DNA from: Rhizobiales bacterium TNE-4
Lineage (GTDB): Bacteria > Pseudomonadota > Alphaproteobacteria > Rhizobiales > Beijerinckiaceae
NCBI GenBank assembly: GCA_019083985.1
Contig: JAHRCV010000003.1
Coordinates: 124,001-188,000, forward strand
Reading direction: 5' to 3'
DNA: 64,000 bases
A model generated the notes under the pieces. That model did no database searches. It had not been told where the DNA came from and saw nothing but the letters and a program-made list of their open reading frames with translations. The stretch's first letter is position 1. Every line of letters begins with the position of its first letter. Of the stretch, positions 36,296-45,553 are shown piece by piece. Position numbers and translations under genes: made by a program.

Positions 36296-37999
36296 TTGAC
36301 GGCTGAACCGGTTGCGGACGGGTTGCGGATCGCGCGCCTCGTGATGCGCAGGGGCATGGCCCAAGCGCTCCGCGGGGTCGGTTTGACCCTGCGCGCCTGT
36401 CTGCCTCGCCTGCCGCGTGGGCGGCCAGAAGCCGTGAATGTGGCGCCGCAGGATTTGCGCACCGCCGACCCAACCGTCGCTTCCGAGATCTATGCCGGCT
36501 ATTTCTCACTCGCCGGCAAAGTGGTCGCCGCGTCCGGCCGTTCGCCTTTTGAACTCGACCCCCCCTCGCAAGCGTGGTGGGACGAGCTGCAAAGCTTCGG
36601 CTGGCTGCGCCATCTGGGCGCGGCCGATTCCGCCCTCGCCCGCGCCAATGCCCGTGCGCTGATCGAAGACTGGATCAGGCTTTATGGCCGCGGTCAGGAT
36701 TGGAGCTGTGATCTCGTCGCCCGCCGCTTGATCTCATGGCTGTCACAATCGCCGCTGATCCTCACCGGGGCCGACCGCGATTTCTATCATCGCTACATGC
36801 GCTCATTGGCACGGCAAGCCGCATGGCTCGAACGCGCCGCTCTGCGCTCTGGCCCATGCACCAGCCAGCTCCGCGCGGCGATTGCGCTCGCTTATACGGG
36901 GCTCTGCACATCCGGCGCGCCCTCCCTCGTCAAACGCGCGTCCAACCTGCTCGCGACCACGCTCGACCGCCAGATTCTGCCCGATGGTGGCCATATCAGC
37001 CGCAACCCGGCTTTACTCATCGAGCTTCTCGCCGATCTTCTGCCACTACGCCAAATCTATGCCGCGCAAAATGTCGATGCACCGCCTGCGCTTCTGAATG
37101 CGATTGACCGGATGATGCCGATGCTGCGTCTTTTTCGGCATGGCGATGGCAATTTGGCTTTGTTCAACGGCATGGGCGCAACGCCACCCGATCTTCTGGC
37201 CACCCTGCTCTCCTATTCCGATACACGGGCCCAACCGATCGAGAATGCCGCTCACTCCGGCTATCAGCGGATGCAGGCGCAGAGCAGCGTGTTGATCCTC
37301 GATGCCGGTCCGCCGCCGCCCGAAAGCTTCTCGGGCGATGCGCATGCCGGATGTCTCTCCTTCGAATTCTCCGATGGGCCTTATCGCTTGATCGTGAATT
37401 GCGGTGCGCCACCGGCCGCGCAAGAAGCGCGTCGCCAATTGGCGCGTCATACCGCGGCGCATGCAACCATCAGCATTGGCGGGCAATCGTCCTGCCGTTT
37501 CCTCGAGGGCGACAGCCGCATGGCAGCCCGCCTCGGCTATCCGATCATCGCCGGGCCGAAACAGGTTCCTGTTGCCCGCGCAGCCAACAGCGCCGGCCAA
37601 TCGATGCGTGCGTCCCATGATGGCTGGCGCGCGCGTTTCGGCGTCGATCATGAGCGCCGCTTGGCACTTGCCAACAATGGCACAAGGCTTGAAGGCGAAG
37701 ACGTCTTCGTCAGCGTGCAGGAGGGACGGCTTGGCCCTGAGGGCGGCCCGTTCGTGCTGCGCTTTCATTTGCACCCGGCCGTGCAGGCGGAGCCCGCGGG
37801 CGACGGCAATGCCATTGCCCTGACCCTCCCTTCGGGCGAGATCTGGCGTTTCACCTGCGAAGGCCACGCACCACAGATCGAAGACAGCATCTTCTTTGCC
37901 GCCGCCGATGGGGCCCGGCCGACACGCGCCATCACGATCAATGGCCGCATTGCCGAGACCGCCGCAATCCGCTGGTCGCTTGCGCGGCGTGAAGGCTGA
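36296..37999 (+). CDS. heparinase II/III family protein
   Basis: The 567 aa protein has an N-terminal helical (alpha/alpha toroid) region with YGRGQDWSCDLVARRLISW and ILPDGGHISRNPALLIELLADLLPLRQI, then a beta-sandwich heparinase II/III C-terminal domain (about 320-560) including GCLSFEFSDGPYRLIVNCGAP. In alphaproteobacteria this gene is regularly between rsmB and purH, so it is a conserved core gene, perhaps acting on an envelope polysaccharide; the substrate is not known. It has no clear signal peptide. The TTG start has GGAG seven bases upstream. Confidence 0.88.
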   Translation: MTAEPVADGLRIARLVMRRGMAQALRGVGLTLRACLPRLPRGRPEAVNVAPQDLRTADPTVASEIYAGYFSLAGKVVAASGRSPFELDPPSQAWWDELQSFGWLRHLGAADSALARANARALIEDWIRLYGRGQDWSCDLVARRLISWLSQSPLILTGADRDFYHRYMRSLARQAAWLERAALRSGPCTSQLRAAIALAYTGLCTSGAPSLVKRASNLLATTLDRQILPDGGHISRNPALLIELLADLLPLRQIYAAQNVDAPPALLNAIDRMMPMLRLFRHGDGNLALFNGMGATPPDLLATLLSYSDTRAQPIENAAHSGYQRMQAQSSVLILDAGPPPPESFSGDAHAGCLSFEFSDGPYRLIVNCGAPPAAQEARRQLARHTAAHATISIGGQSSCRFLEGDSRMAARLGYPIIAGPKQVPVARAANSAGQSMRASHDGWRARFGVDHERRLALANNGTRLEGEDVFVSVQEGRLGPEGGPFVLRFHLHPAVQAEPAGDGNAIALTLPSGEIWRFTCEGHAPQIEDSIFFAAADGARPTRAITINGRIAETAAIRWSLARREG

Positions 38000-38069
38000 G
38001 CGCGCCTTTGGCGAAGGTGCGGTTTCGCCGCCTCCAAAGTCATGCTAGAGCGCGCCCGTCCTCAACCGG

Positions 38070-39671
38070 GTGAGTACCATGACAACCGATCTCCGCCGCA
38101 TTGGCCGCGCGCTTCTGTCCGTTTCCGATAAGACAGGGCTCATTCCCTTCGCGCAGGCTTTGCACGCGATGGGCGTCGAGCTGATTTCGACCGGCGGCAC
38201 ACGCAAAGCGCTCGCTGATGCCGGCCTGCCGGTGAAGGACGTGTCCGACATCACAGGCTTCCCGGAAATGATGGATGGCCGCGTGAAGACCCTGCACCCG
38301 AAAGTGCATGGTGGCTTGCTCGCCATTCGCGAAAATCCTGAACATGAAGCCGCCATGCTCGCCCATGGCATCGGCCCTATCGATCTCCTCGTCGTCAATC
38401 TCTACCCGTTCGAAGCCACCATTCAAGCCAACAAGAGCGAAGAGGATTGCATCGAGAACATCGATATTGGCGGCCCCGCGATGATCCGCGCCGCATCGAA
38501 AAATCATGGTGACGTCACCGTGATCGTCGAAGCCGCCGATTATGAAAAAGTTCTCGCCGAGATGAACGCCAACAAGGGCGCAACATCACTGGCGCTGCGC
38601 AAACATCTGGCCGCCAAGGCGTTCGCACGCACCGCCGCTTACGATGCTGCGATCTCGACTTGGTTCGCTGCCCATCTCGGTGAAGCAACACCGGATTTCC
38701 GCGCCCTTGGCGGCAAGCTTGCCGAACCCATGCGGTATGGCGAAAACCCGCACCAGAGTGCCGCCTTCTACCACACCGCCGAAATTCGCCCCGGTGTCGC
38801 CACTGCACGTCAGGTGCAAGGCAAGCAGCTCTCCTTCAACAACATCAACGATACGAATGCCGCGTTCGAATGCGTTTCGGAATTCGATCCGAACCGTGCG
38901 GCTGCAGTCGTGATCGTCAAGCATGCCAATCCTTGTGGTGTTGCCGAAGGCGCGAGCCTACGCGAAGCCTATGAGAAAGCACTGCGTTGCGATCCGGTTT
39001 CGACCTTTGGCGGCATTGTGGCGCTCAACCGCAAACTCGATGCTGAAGCCGCCAAGGCGATTGTCGAAATCTTCACCGAAGTCATCATCGCGCCTGACGC
39101 CGATGCAGATGCTATTGCGCTTGTCGCGGCGAAAAAGAATTTGCGTCTGCTGGTGACCGGCGGCCTCGCTGATCCACGCGCCTCGGGCCTCGACTTCCGC
39201 ACTGTTGCAGGCGGCTTCCTTGCGCAGTCGCGCGATAATGCCGTTGTCGATGACATGACCCTGAAAGTCGTGACGAAGCGTGCACCAACCGAACGCGAAA
39301 TGGCCGATCTACGCTTTGCCTTCCGCGTCGCCAAACATGTGAAGTCGAACGCGATTGTCTATGCCAAGGATCTCGCGACAGTTGGCATTGGCGCAGGCCA
39401 AATGAGCCGCGTCGATTCATCCCGCATCGCGGCTTGGAAAGCGGCCGAAGCCGCGAAAGCCGCTGGCTTGGCAGAAAGCCTCGCCAAAGGCTCTGTCGTT
39501 GCATCGGATGCATTCTTCCCCTTCGCCGATGGATTGTTGGCCGCCGCTGATGCCGGCGCCACTGCGATCATTCAGCCCGGCGGTTCGATGCGTGATGACG
39601 AAGTGATTAAGGCGGCTGACGATGCAGGCCTTGCGATGGTCTTCACCGGCCATCGCCATTTCCGGCATTAA
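38070..39671 (+). CDS. purH: bifunctional AICAR formyltransferase/IMP cyclohydrolase
   Basis: PurH performs the last two steps of IMP synthesis. The 533 aa length is standard. The N-terminal IMP cyclohydrolase domain (about 8-150) has [25 protein letters not shown] and [14 protein letters not shown]. The C-terminal formyltransferase has [14 protein letters not shown], carrying the Lys-His pair, and ends [12 protein letters not shown]-like. The GTG at 38070 gives three extra residues; ATG 38079 is an equally valid start. Downstream gene orientation is opposite. Confidence 0.96.
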   Translation: MSTMTTDLRRIGRALLSVSDKTGLIPFAQALHAMGVELISTGGTRKALADAGLPVKDVSDITGFPEMMDGRVKTLHPKVHGGLLAIRENPEHEAAMLAHGIGPIDLLVVNLYPFEATIQANKSEEDCIENIDIGGPAMIRAASKNHGDVTVIVEAADYEKVLAEMNANKGATSLALRKHLAAKAFARTAAYDAAISTWFAAHLGEATPDFRALGGKLAEPMRYGENPHQSAAFYHTAEIRPGVATARQVQGKQLSFNNINDTNAAFECVSEFDPNRAAAVVIVKHANPCGVAEGASLREAYEKALRCDPVSTFGGIVALNRKLDAEAAKAIVEIFTEVIIAPDADADAIALVAAKKNLRLLVTGGLADPRASGLDFRTVAGGFLAQSRDNAVVDDMTLKVVTKRAPTEREMADLRFAFRVAKHVKSNAIVYAKDLATVGIGAGQMSRVDSSRIAAWKAAEAAKAAGLAESLAKGSVVASDAFFPFADGLLAAADAGATAIIQPGGSMRDDEVIKAADDAGLAMVFTGHRHFRH

Positions 39672-39735
39672 GAAAAGAACAAATCGTTCAGAAAGATTGC
39701 GTCATGACGACGAGAGAGTCGTCTGACGCGGAAAT

Positions 39736-41094
39736 CTACCGCCGCACGCGTAACACCAGTACCAATCCAATCGCGAAAAAGGCGATCAGCACCGCAACGC
39801 CAGCGCGCTGGCTCGCGGTGATTCCCGTAACCAACGCAACAAGCGTTGGCCCGAGAAAGCTCGTCACTTTTCCGGAGAGTGCAAACAGACCGAAATTCTG
39901 GCCGATTTTTTCAGGTTTTGACAGCCGGATCAGCAGCGTGCGTGACGCTGCCTGCAAGGGTCCGGCGACAAGCCCAATCAATAAGCCGAGCGCGATATAG
40001 ACGCGTTCCGATGTCCCGGTGAAAAGCCCGGCCAAAGCATCTGCGGGAACGACGGGCACGACATAGAAAATCACGTCGCGCCCCGTGCCGACAATACCGA
40101 TCGATGCCAAGATCAAAACGCACAACGCCACGGCGATGACGGGCGCAGGCCCGAATGCATCATCCGCTTTACCACCCAGCCATGCGCCCAATGTGGCGGT
40201 GACCGTGAGCAAAATACCGAACACGCCAATCTGCGTCGAACCCCAGCCAAACACGCCTGCGGCATAGATCCCTGCAAACGCAAATAAGGCTGCCAAGCCA
40301 TCAGCATAGATCATGTTGGCAAGGAGAAAGCGCGCGAGGTTTTTGTCGTCCCGCAAACCGCGCACCGCTTGGCGCAGGCTGCGCAAACCATCAGCCATCG
40401 CCGCGCGCAAACTCAAACCCGTTTTCGCAATATCCGGCGTGAACAGGAAAAGCGGCAACACGAAAATAAGAAACCAGAGCGCCGCAAAGGGACCGGACGC
40501 ACGATCACCGGCGCGGCTTGCCGCATCAAGGCCAAAGGCGGGATCGCGTCCGAGCAGAGTCTTGCCCGTCTCAGGATCCGTCGCGAGAAAAGCAAGCGCC
40601 ATGATGAGCGAAATCAAACCGCCGACATAGCCCACAGCCCATCCTGTACCGGAGAGGCGGCCGAGTTTTTCTGGCGGCGCAAGGGTCGGCATCATCGCAT
40701 TGTTGAACACGGTGGCGAATTCCGCCCCCAGCGTTGCAATCACATAACCGAGCAAACCAAATGCAATGGCATAGGGCGCGCCTGGCACAGCCAACCAGAG
40801 CATCGCGCATCCGATAAACACAAATGCCCCAAACAAGGCGATCCACGGTTTGCGCGGACCGCTCGCATCCGCCACCGACCCCAGAAAAGGCGACAGCAAC
40901 GCAATGCAAAGGCCGGCGAACCCGGTGGCATAACCCCACAGCGCTTGGCCTTCCGCCGGATTGCTGACGACAGCGGACGTGAAATAAGGCGCAAAGATAA
41001 AGGTCGTCACCAGCGTGAAGAAAGGCTGTGTCGACCAATCAAACAGGATCCACCCAAAACGCGCTCGCGCTGGAGGATAGGCTCGCGCGGTCAT
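39736..41094 (-). CDS. MFS transporter, UMF1 (Atg22-like) family
   Basis: The 452 aa protein has about twelve membrane helices. The N-terminal FGWILFDWSTQPFFTLVTTFIFAPYF is characteristic of UMF1/Atg22-like transporters, as is the first cytoplasmic loop SVADASGPRKPWIALFG. Yeast Atg22 exports amino acids from the vacuole; bacterial substrates are unknown. It is separated from the UbiH-type gene by one base, so the two are probably co-transcribed, but no shared pathway is evident. Confidence 0.88.
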   Translation of the reverse strand: MTARAYPPARARFGWILFDWSTQPFFTLVTTFIFAPYFTSAVVSNPAEGQALWGYATGFAGLCIALLSPFLGSVADASGPRKPWIALFGAFVFIGCAMLWLAVPGAPYAIAFGLLGYVIATLGAEFATVFNNAMMPTLAPPEKLGRLSGTGWAVGYVGGLISLIMALAFLATDPETGKTLLGRDPAFGLDAASRAGDRASGPFAALWFLIFVLPLFLFTPDIAKTGLSLRAAMADGLRSLRQAVRGLRDDKNLARFLLANMIYADGLAALFAFAGIYAAGVFGWGSTQIGVFGILLTVTATLGAWLGGKADDAFGPAPVIAVALCVLILASIGIVGTGRDVIFYVVPVVPADALAGLFTGTSERVYIALGLLIGLVAGPLQAASRTLLIRLSKPEKIGQNFGLFALSGKVTSFLGPTLVALVTGITASQRAGVAVLIAFFAIGLVLVLRVRR

Positions 41095-41095
41095 G

Positions 41096-42331
41096 TCAGA
41101 GCGGCAATCCGCGCAACAGCCGCGGCGATTGTGCGCTTGCGGCCGCTTCCTGAATGAAGCGATTTTTTAGCGAAGGCAGACGATCGACAAGCCCCAACCC
41201 GAAATCACGCAACGCACGGAGCGCTGGGTTGTCGTTCGAGAACAGCCGGTTCAATCCATCCGTGACAGCAGCCATGGCAACGGTTGGTGTGCGGCGCGCG
41301 CGCTCATAAGTTTCGAGCATATCGATATCGCCGAGATCGAGCCCGAGTGCGGCTTGCTCCGCAATCAATTCAGCGAGCACAGCGATATCTTCGAGACCAA
41401 GATTGAGACCCTGTCCCGCAATGGGATGGATGACATGCGCTGAATCGCCCACAAGCGCGACGCGCGGTGCCACGAAACGACGTGCCATCTGAAAATTCAA
41501 CGGCCATGCTTTGGGCCGCGCCTTCATCGTCAAGCGTCCGAGTTTCAACCCGAAACGCTTTTCGATCTCCGCGAGCAGATCCTCGTCATCGAGCGAGAGC
41601 AAAGCATCGATATTTTCATTGCGCTCTGACCAGACGATGGAGGATTCGTTGCCCGGCAGAGGCAGCGTCGCGAACGGACCCGATGGCAAAAAATGTTCTT
41701 CCGCACGGCCATGATGCGGCCGCTCATGCGCGATGGTCGTAACGATGCCGGACTGATCATATGACCAACGCACCACATCGATCTTCGCCATGCGGCGGAT
41801 CGGCGATGGTCCGCCATCGCACGCACACAAAAGCTGCGCGTCCATCAGCGTGTCATCCGATAGCGTGATCGTGATGCGCGCGGGCCCTGTCACAAAGTCC
41901 TTAATTGCCACTGCGCGCATATCGACACCCACGCGTTCGGCTTCCTCGCGCAGCGCGCGAATGAGTGCGCCTTGCGGCGCCATCGATGCGAATGGCTCGC
42001 CATCATCGACTTCACCCGCGAAGGTCAGAAACACCGGCCGCACCGGATCGTTCAACCGCGAATCGGTGATCACCATGTCGCGGATTGGTTCGGCTTGGGG
42101 CGCGACGCGATCCCACACGCCCAGCGCTTCGAACATGCGCTTTCCACCTGCAGCGAGCGCAAACGCGCGATCGTCAGGCCGCGGCGGCGTGGCAAAAGCC
42201 GGATCGCACACAACAACCTTCAAACGGCCGCCAGCCGCTTGGCGTAAAGCGAGCGCCAAAGTGAGGCCTGCAAGACCGCCACCGCCGATGACGATGGCCG
42301 CACGTTCCGGTGATTGTCCGGGAGGGATCAT
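41096..42331 (-). CDS. UbiH/VisC/Coq6-family FAD monooxygenase
   Basis: The 411 aa flavoprotein has AIVIGGGGLAGLTLALALR for FAD binding, the DG-type motif CDGGPSPIRR and VALVGDSAHVIHPIAGQGLNLGLED, the signature of aromatic hydroxylases of ubiquinone synthesis. Which ring carbon it hydroxylates (UbiF, UbiH, UbiI or the broad UbiL/UbiM types of alphaproteobacteria) cannot be settled by eye. The start at 42331 gives a normal-length protein; the 18-residue extension to 42385 is not family-like. It is divergent from tesB. Confidence 0.88.
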   Translation of the reverse strand: MIPPGQSPERAAIVIGGGGLAGLTLALALRQAAGGRLKVVVCDPAFATPPRPDDRAFALAAGGKRMFEALGVWDRVAPQAEPIRDMVITDSRLNDPVRPVFLTFAGEVDDGEPFASMAPQGALIRALREEAERVGVDMRAVAIKDFVTGPARITITLSDDTLMDAQLLCACDGGPSPIRRMAKIDVVRWSYDQSGIVTTIAHERPHHGRAEEHFLPSGPFATLPLPGNESSIVWSERNENIDALLSLDDEDLLAEIEKRFGLKLGRLTMKARPKAWPLNFQMARRFVAPRVALVGDSAHVIHPIAGQGLNLGLEDIAVLAELIAEQAALGLDLGDIDMLETYERARRTPTVAMAAVTDGLNRLFSNDNPALRALRDFGLGLVDRLPSLKNRFIQEAAASAQSPRLLRGLPL

Positions 42332-42482
42332 GGCGCTCAATCCGTAGAGTTTCGATCTTGGTTCTGGGCCGGGATTGCGGCTCAAGCAAGACTTTTGCGG
42401 CCGGAGATTTCAAACCAAGTCCGGCGCTTGCTGGAAAGCACGGCGGCGGGGTGGCATAACCACTTGGCAAGGAGTTGAAACT

Positions 42483-43355
42483 ATGGCGCTCGGAATCCCG
42501 GAACTTCTGTCGATCCTCGATCTGGAACAGCTGGAAGAAAACCTGTTCCGTGGGCGATCGCCACAAGTGGGCTGGCAGCGTGTCTTCGGCGGCCAGGTGA
42601 TCGGGCAAGCGCTCGTGGCCGCGACCCGCACCGTCGTGGCCGATCGGCCGCCGCATTCCCTCCATGGCTATTTTCTGCTGCCCGGCGATCCCGCCATTCC
42701 GATCATTTACGAGGTTGAGCGCATCCGGGACGGCAAGAGCTTCACCACGCGGCGGGTGAAGGCGATCCAGCACGGCCACGCGATTTTCACTCTCTCGGCG
42801 TCCTACCAGACGCCTGAGGAGGGGCTGACGCACCAAATGCCGATGCCCGACGTGCCGATGCCGGAAGATCTGCCGGATGATGACGAACTCAAGAAAACCA
42901 TTCTGCCATCGCTGCCAGAGGGCATTCGCCGCTATTATGAGCGCGAACGGCCGATCGAATTGCGCCCTGTAAGCTTCGACCGGCGGGTCAAACCCGGCCA
43001 AACGCGCGATCCGGTCTTCAATGTCTGGATCAAAACGACGAACCCGCTGCCCGATGACCCGGCGATCCACCAATCGGTGCTGGCCTATGCGTCCGACATG
43101 ACGCTGCTCGACACTTCACTCGTCGCCCATGGCCGCTCAGTCCTCGACGGCTCGATCGTCGCCGCCAGCCTCGACCACGCGCTGTGGTTCCACCGCCCCT
43201 TCCGGGCCGATGAATGGCTACTCTACGCACAGGATAGCCCCTTCTCCGGCGGCGGCCGCGGCCTGTCGCGCGGGCTGATCTTCACCCGCACCGGTGAACT
43301 CGTGGCGTCCGTGGCGCAAGAAGGCCTCATTCGCGTCAGACGGCCCAAAGCGTGA
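42483..43355 (+). CDS. tesB: acyl-CoA thioesterase II
   Basis: TesB hydrolyses medium- and long-chain acyl-CoA. The 290 aa protein is a double hotdog: the first half has LFRGRSPQVGWQRVFGGQVIGQALVAA and HSLHGYFLLPGDP, the second half has the catalytic-type Asp and Thr in YASDMTLLDTSL and ends SPFSGGGRGLSRGLIF. AAGGAG sits eight bases before the ATG, which argues against the longer frame from 42375. It is upstream of glnK-amtB in the same direction, but 172 bp and a separate promoter divide them. Confidence 0.94.
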   Translation: MALGIPELLSILDLEQLEENLFRGRSPQVGWQRVFGGQVIGQALVAATRTVVADRPPHSLHGYFLLPGDPAIPIIYEVERIRDGKSFTTRRVKAIQHGHAIFTLSASYQTPEEGLTHQMPMPDVPMPEDLPDDDELKKTILPSLPEGIRRYYERERPIELRPVSFDRRVKPGQTRDPVFNVWIKTTNPLPDDPAIHQSVLAYASDMTLLDTSLVAHGRSVLDGSIVAASLDHALWFHRPFRADEWLLYAQDSPFSGGGRGLSRGLIFTRTGELVASVAQEGLIRVRRPKA

Positions 43356-43464
43356 GCGGCGGTCTGGATTCGAATGAGGCGGCTTCCTCATCCGACTGAT
43401 TAATTTTTAGGCACAATGTTGAGGCAATAGACCGATTCGAGCCGAATCCGGCCCGAATCCCGGC

Positions 43465-43866
<402 letters not shown>

Positions 43867-43882
43867 GGCTCACGAGGAATTT

Positions 43883-45346
43883 ATGATGACACAGAAATCA
43901 ATTCTCCGGGCGAGCCTGATTGGCACAGCCCTCTCCTTTGCTAGCACTGTGGCGATGGCTGCTGATGCTGCACCCGTTCCCAACAAGGGCGACACGGCAT
44001 GGATGCTGATTTCCACCGTGCTCGTTCTGTTGATGACGATCCCGGGGCTTGCCCTGTTTTACGGCGGCCTCGTTCGCACCAAGAACATGCTGTCCGTTCT
44101 CTCGCAGGTTTTCGCCATCGTCTGCATGGTCGCAATCCTGTGGGTGGCGTTTGGCTATTCGCTCGCCTTCACCGGTGGCAATGATTTCATCGGTGGCCTC
44201 GATAAGATTTTCCTGAAGGGCGTGACGCCGGAGGCGGTGGCTGCGACCTTCTCGAATGGCGTTGTCATTCCTGAACTCGTCTACATGGCCTTCCAGATGA
44301 CATTTGCGTGCATTACGCCCGCGCTCATCGTCGGCGCTTTTGCAGAGCGTATGCGCTTTTCCGCAGTGCTTCTCTTCGTCGCGTTGTGGGTCACGGTGAT
44401 CTATTTCCCGATCGCGCACATGGTGTGGTACTGGGCGGGCCCGGATGCGATTGCGACGGCCGCGAAAGCCGTGGCCTCAGCCTCTGACGCCGCTGCAAAG
44501 ACGGCAGCGCAAGCCAAGCTCGACGAAGTGCTCGCCGATGCAGGTCTCATTTTCAAATGGGGTGCGCTCGATTTCGCTGGCGGCACCGTTGTGCACATCA
44601 ATGCCGGCATCGCAGGTCTTGTCGGCGCGCTGATGATTGGCAAGCGCATCGGCTACGGCAAGGAATTGATGGCGCCGCATTCGCTGACGATGACCATGAT
44701 TGGCGCTTCGCTTCTCTGGGTCGGCTGGTTCGGTTTCAACGCCGGTTCGAACCTCGAAGCGAATGGCACGGCCGCTCTCGCGATGGTCAACACTTTCGTG
44801 GCCACGGCTGCTGCTGGCTTTGCTTGGTTGGTTGTCGAATGGGTGGCCAAAGGCAAGCCGACCTTGCTTGGCCTTGTGTCGGGCGCCGTGGCGGGTCTCG
44901 TCGCGGTGACACCGGCATCGGGCTTTGCCGGTCCGATGGGCTCGATCGTGCTCGGCCTTGTCGCTGGCCCGGTCTGCTACTTCTTCGTCTCGACGGTGAA
45001 GAACGCGCTCAAATATGACGACTCGCTCGATGTGTTCGGCGTCCACTGCGTCGGCGGCATCATCGGTGCGATTGCCACGGGCATCCTCGTCAATCCGGAT
45101 CTCGGCGGCGTCGGCATCCCCGATTACGTCTCGAAGCCCGGCGAACTCGCAGTCGCGTCCTATGAATTCGGCACGCAGATGTTCGCGCAGATCAAGGCGG
45201 TGCTGCTGACCCTCGTCTGGTCGGGCGTTGGCTCTGCGATCCTCTTCAAGATCGTCGATCTCATCATCGGCCTGCGCGTTCCGGCCGAAGAAGAGCGCGA
45301 AGGCCTCGATATCGGCGAGCATGACGAGCGCGCCTACAATTATTGA
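43883..45346 (+). CDS. amtB: ammonium transporter AmtB
   Basis: The 487 aa protein has a cleavable signal peptide (ending VAMAA) and eleven membrane helices. Amt signatures are DTAWMLISTVLVLLMTIPGLALFYGGLVR near the start, the long loop before VVHINAGIAGL, LWVGWFGFNAGS and DVFGVHCVGGIIGAIATG, with the pore His pair. The loop at about 190-215 is unusually alanine-rich and charged (KAVASASDAAAKTAAQAK), perhaps periplasmic. GAGGA precedes the ATG; a second ATG follows directly. Function and glnK coupling are firm from family knowledge. Confidence 0.96.
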   Translation: MMTQKSILRASLIGTALSFASTVAMAADAAPVPNKGDTAWMLISTVLVLLMTIPGLALFYGGLVRTKNMLSVLSQVFAIVCMVAILWVAFGYSLAFTGGNDFIGGLDKIFLKGVTPEAVAATFSNGVVIPELVYMAFQMTFACITPALIVGAFAERMRFSAVLLFVALWVTVIYFPIAHMVWYWAGPDAIATAAKAVASASDAAAKTAAQAKLDEVLADAGLIFKWGALDFAGGTVVHINAGIAGLVGALMIGKRIGYGKELMAPHSLTMTMIGASLLWVGWFGFNAGSNLEANGTAALAMVNTFVATAAAGFAWLVVEWVAKGKPTLLGLVSGAVAGLVAVTPASGFAGPMGSIVLGLVAGPVCYFFVSTVKNALKYDDSLDVFGVHCVGGIIGAIATGILVNPDLGGVGIPDYVSKPGELAVASYEFGTQMFAQIKAVLLTLVWSGVGSAILFKIVDLIIGLRVPAEEEREGLDIGEHDERAYNY

Positions 45347-45391
45347 TCCGCAAGGGTCTCACGCGCTTCCCGCGCGAGCGGGGAGAGGGGG

Positions 45392-45421
45392 AAGCGGCCG
45401 GAGCAATCCGGCCGCTTTTTT
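45392..45421 (+). terminator. Rho-independent terminator after amtB
   Basis: Perfect 10-bp arms AAGCGGCCGG (45392-45401) and CCGGCCGCTT (45408-45417) with loop AGCAAT, directly followed by TTTT. It separates the nitrogen operon from ftsK. Confidence 0.92.
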
Positions 45422-45553
45422 AGTTCGCCTCTGCCTTGGCGGGCTCCAAGGTTAAGACCGCTTTAACTCCGGCCTTCTTAGGGTGCGAGGAGAGAAGGTG
45501 CGCTCCCCGGTGGCCAAGACCGGGCGGTGCCATGTGGCGTGGTCTGGGTCAGT

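Noticed and set aside
40369-41157. A 262-codon plus-strand frame opposite the UMF1 transporter
   Set aside because: It mirrors transmembrane helices as a basic, Gln/Arg-rich sequence, typical of an antisense shadow.
42174-43073. A 299-codon minus-strand frame over tesB
   Set aside because: Shadow of tesB, which has both hotdog domains and a good ribosome site.
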